Source: Actinophytocola sp036402745 (GTDB lineage: Bacteria; Actinomycetota; Actinomycetes; Mycobacteriales; Pseudonocardiaceae). Taken from it: DNA of 64,000 nucleotides. Below are positions 61,823-64,000 of the stretch, one piece after another. The stretch covers positions 1 to 64,000 of the forward strand of contig NZ_DASWSJ010000043.1 of assembly GCF_036402745.1 (NCBI RefSeq). The letters run 5' to 3'. The notes under the pieces were generated by a model. That model saw only the letters and a list, made by a program, of their open reading frames with translations, was not told the DNA's origin and searched no databases. Numbering within the stretch: position 1 is the stretch's first letter; each line of letters starts with the position of its first letter. A program made the position numbers and the translations under genes.

Positions 61823-62577
61823 ACGAAGCTCCGCAACTCCACTCCCGCGCCGGTCAGCGCCGCCCGCGCGGCCCGGGCCAGCTCCAGCGAGCCGGGCGTG
61901 TCGCTGTGCACGCACACCGACCGCGCCGACACCGGCAGCACGGTCCCGTCCACCGCGACGATCTCCCCCTTCGCCACCAGCCGTTCGCACCGCCGCGCCA
62001 CCGCGGCCGGGTCGGACAGCAGCGCGCCCGGCGCGCGCCGCGACACCAGCAGGCCGTCCGGGGTGTACCCGCGGTCGAGGAACGCCTCGTGCACCGTGGG
62101 CAGCCCGGCCTTCTCGGCGAGCGCGAGCCACCGCGAGCCCGGCATCCCCAGCACCGGCAGCGCGGGGTCGAACTGCCGCACCGCCTCGACCACCGCGCCC
62201 GCCTGCGCGTCGTCGTGGCCGATCGCCCCGTACAGCGCGCCGTGCGGCTTCACGTACCCGATCCGCCCGCCGGCCGCCGTCGCGAACGCCGACAGCGCGC
62301 CGAGTTGGTAGAGCACGTCGTCGGTCAGCGAGGCCGGGTCGACGTCGATGAACCGCCGGCCGAAGCCCGGCAGGTCCCGGTAGCCGACGTGCGCGCCGAT
62401 CGCCACGCCGTGGCGCACCGCCGTGTCGCACGCCCGGCGCATGGTGCCCGGGTCGCCGGCGTGGAAGCCGCACGCGATGTTGGCGCTGCTCACCACCGCG
62501 AGCAGGGCGTCGTCGTCGGCGATGCGCCACGCGCCGAACCCCTCCGCCACGTCGCAGTTGAGGTCCAGCACGGTCAT
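61819..62577 (-). CDS. pxpA: 5-oxoprolinase subunit A (PxpA, LamB/YcsF family)
   Basis: Encodes 252 aa. It opens MTVLDLNCDVAEGFGAW, followed by ANIACGFHAGDPGTMR, IGAHVGYRDLPGFGRR and YVKPHGALY, all typical of PxpA. It overlaps the transporter gene (ATGA) and pxpBC (GTGA). Together they salvage 5-oxoproline, an unavoidable damage product of glutamine and glutathione-type metabolism. Confidence 0.95.
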   Translation of the reverse strand: MTVLDLNCDVAEGFGAWRIADDDALLAVVSSANIACGFHAGDPGTMRRACDTAVRHGVAIGAHVGYRDLPGFGRRFIDVDPASLTDDVLYQLGALSAFATAAGGRIGYVKPHGALYGAIGHDDAQAGAVVEAVRQFDPALPVLGMPGSRWLALAEKAGLPTVHEAFLDRGYTPDGLLVSRRAPGALLSDPAAVARRCERLVAKGEIVAVDGTVLPVSARSVCVHSDTPGSLELARAARAALTGAGVELRSFV

Positions 62578-63893
62578 GTCGTCACCGCCTCCACCACGGT
62601 CGCCTCCTCGGGCTCCACCACCGGGTCACGCGCCAGCCAGATCCCGATGCCGGTCAGGATCGCGGCGAGCACCACGTACACCCCCAGGATCCACCAGCTG
62701 TCGAACCAGACCAGCAGCGCCGCGCAGACCAGCGGGGCCGGCGCGCCGCCGATCACCCCGGCGAGCGTGTAGGCGAGGGAGGAGCCGGTGTAGCGCAGCC
62801 GGGGCGAGAACTGCTCGGTGATCAGCGCGGCCTGCGGGCCGTACAGCATCGCGTGGATCGCCAGCGCCACCACCGTGCCGACCACCAGGAGGAGGAACGA
62901 GCGGCCGCCGATCATCGGGAAGAACACGAACGGCCACACCGCGGCCGCGATCGTGCCGTACAGGTAGAGCCGGCGCCGGTTCACCCGGTCCGACAGCGCG
63001 CCGAACGCGGGCATCAGCACCAGCTGGAGCGCCGAGCCGATCATCACCGCGGTCGAGCCCTGGCTGCGGCTCATGTCCAGCTCCTTGGTGATGTAGGTCA
63101 GCATGAACACGGTGAACAGCGAGTACACGACGTCCGGGCAGACCCGCACCAGGATGCCGGCGAACAGCGCCCGCCGCTCCCGACCGACCACTTCGGACAC
63201 CGGGGCGCTCGGCCGCTCGCCGCGCTCGGCGATCTGCCGGAACACCGGCGTCTCCTCGAGCCGCAGCCGGATCCACAGGCCGAACGCGACCAGCACGGCC
63301 GACAGCAGGAACGCGACCCGCCAGCCCCAGGAGAGGAACGCGTCCTCGGACAGCATCCCGGACAGCAGCGCCAGCACGCCGTTGGCGAGCAGGGTGCCGG
63401 CGGGCGGGCCGATCTGCGCGGCCGAGGCCCAGAACCCGCGCCGCCGCGGGTCGCCGTACTCGCTGGACAGCAGCACCGCGCCGCCCCACTCGCCGCCGAC
63501 CGCGACGCCCTGCGCGAGGCGCAGCACCACCAGCAGGACCGCGGCCAGCCCGCCGATCGCCGCGTGCGTGGGCAGCAGGCCGATCAGGAACGTCGCGATG
63601 CCCGCGAGGAGCAGCGTGTGGACGAGGACCTTCTTGCGCCCGATGACGTCGCCGAGCCGGCCGAAGACGAACCCGCCCAGCGGCCGGGCCAGGTAGCCGA
63701 CGGCGTAGGTGGAGAACGCGGCCATCGTGCCGACGAGGTCGTCGCCGGAGGGGAAGAACAGGTCGCCGAACACGGTCGCCGCGGCGACCGAGTAGGCGGC
63801 GAAGTCGTAGTACTCCAGCGCGGTTCCGGACAGGCTCGCCGCGTAGGCCCGGCGCAGCGACCGTGGATCCACGGTGGTGCGGGGAGAGCTCAT
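62574..63893 (-). CDS. MHS-family MFS metabolite:proton symporter
   Basis: Encodes 439 aa from the ATG at 63893 with twelve predicted membrane helices. The family signature is ARPLGGFVFGRLGDVIGRKK between helices 2 and 3, plus RLAQGVAVGGEWGGAVLL. It likely takes up 5-oxoproline or a related organic acid, since it is the first gene of the pxp operon. The upstream frame to 63974 lacks conservation. Confidence 0.92.
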   Translation of the reverse strand: MSSPRTTVDPRSLRRAYAASLSGTALEYYDFAAYSVAAATVFGDLFFPSGDDLVGTMAAFSTYAVGYLARPLGGFVFGRLGDVIGRKKVLVHTLLLAGIATFLIGLLPTHAAIGGLAAVLLVVLRLAQGVAVGGEWGGAVLLSSEYGDPRRRGFWASAAQIGPPAGTLLANGVLALLSGMLSEDAFLSWGWRVAFLLSAVLVAFGLWIRLRLEETPVFRQIAERGERPSAPVSEVVGRERRALFAGILVRVCPDVVYSLFTVFMLTYITKELDMSRSQGSTAVMIGSALQLVLMPAFGALSDRVNRRRLYLYGTIAAAVWPFVFFPMIGGRSFLLLVVGTVVALAIHAMLYGPQAALITEQFSPRLRYTGSSLAYTLAGVIGGAPAPLVCAALLVWFDSWWILGVYVVLAAILTGIGIWLARDPVVEPEEATVVEAVTT

Positions 63894-63950
63894 CGTGTTC
63901 ACATCCCATCTACAGCCCGGAGGTGCGTGACTACGCTGAGGGTAGATTTC

Positions 63951-63960
63951 GTTGAACGAT
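63951..63960 (+). promoter_or_regulatory. Candidate GntR half-site upstream of the MHS transporter
   Basis: GTTGAACGAT matches nine of ten bases of the element before the GntR gene at 59631. It lies 58 bases before the transporter start. Beyond it, 63961-64000 shows no gene start. Confidence 0.4.
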
Positions 63961-64000
63961 CCTGCAATACTCACGTTCTACATATGGCACGCGGAAATGT

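Overview
The window is very GC-rich chromosomal DNA with tightly packed genes, many GTG starts and many 4-bp start/stop overlaps (ATGA, GTGA). The gene content (AfsR/SARP and TetR regulators, CBM13-bearing secreted glycosidases, P450 plus 3Fe-4S ferredoxin, F420/LLM-type oxidoreductase, MHS transporter, aerobic CO dehydrogenase) points to a soil actinomycete, probably of the order Pseudonocardiales. No tRNA, rRNA, CRISPR array, transposase or phage gene was seen. Layout: (1) 1-7.6 kb: a partial regulator tail, an NAD-dependent epimerase and a GH2 beta-galactosidase in one coupled operon; a VOC protein; a SEFIR-domain protein facing, stop to stop, an AfsR/SARP-like regulator; and a mannonate-dehydratase-like enolase. 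(2) 7.6-12.3 kb: three secreted glycosidases (GH18, GH30, GH16), each with a CBM13 lectin module, read as one leftward operon from a promoter carrying a perfect DasR-type dre palindrome. (3) 12.4-29.6 kb: an aerobic carbon monoxide dehydrogenase island. A LysR regulator and a dyad sit between two divergent cox loci, both with a form I CoxL active-site loop (AYRCSFR and AYACSFR). The leftward locus is small ORF-coxM-coxS-coxL-coxG followed by five tandem small single-pass membrane proteins and a GIY-YIG-like protein; a MoxR/CoxE pair stands opposite, separated by a 168-bp foldback element. The rightward locus is coxM-coxS-coxL, a CoxI/XdhC protein fused to a YHS metal-binding domain, and a second MoxR/CoxE pair. 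(4) 29.6-32.5 kb: a GSP17M-like protein, then a P450/ferredoxin pair under a perfect 22-bp palindrome with a divergent TetR. (5) 32.5-53 kb: a large catabolic region. It has a phosphotransferase operon, MaoC-type hydratase, quinone oxidoreductase, acyl-CoA ligase, LLM oxidoreductase, a hydantoinase/acetone-carboxylase-like pair, a biotin-dependent acyl-CoA carboxylase, two crotonases, an AtuA protein and a TetR. Four sites of the form GTGAA-N7-TAAC sit at its promoters, including that of the TetR gene, suggesting one regulon for breakdown of a ketone, branched acid or terpenoid. (6) 53-64 kb: pirin, a small GNAT protein, DUF4180 and DUF402 proteins, CcsB with two small membrane proteins, a BlaI/M56 pair, two GntR/FCD regulators, and a 5-oxoproline operon (MHS transporter, pxpA, fused pxpBC). 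The best candidates for undescribed biology are the array of small membrane proteins beside CoxG, the CoxI-YHS fusion, the SEFIR protein with an amyloid-like C-terminal motif, and the ketone-carboxylase/AtuA regulon.
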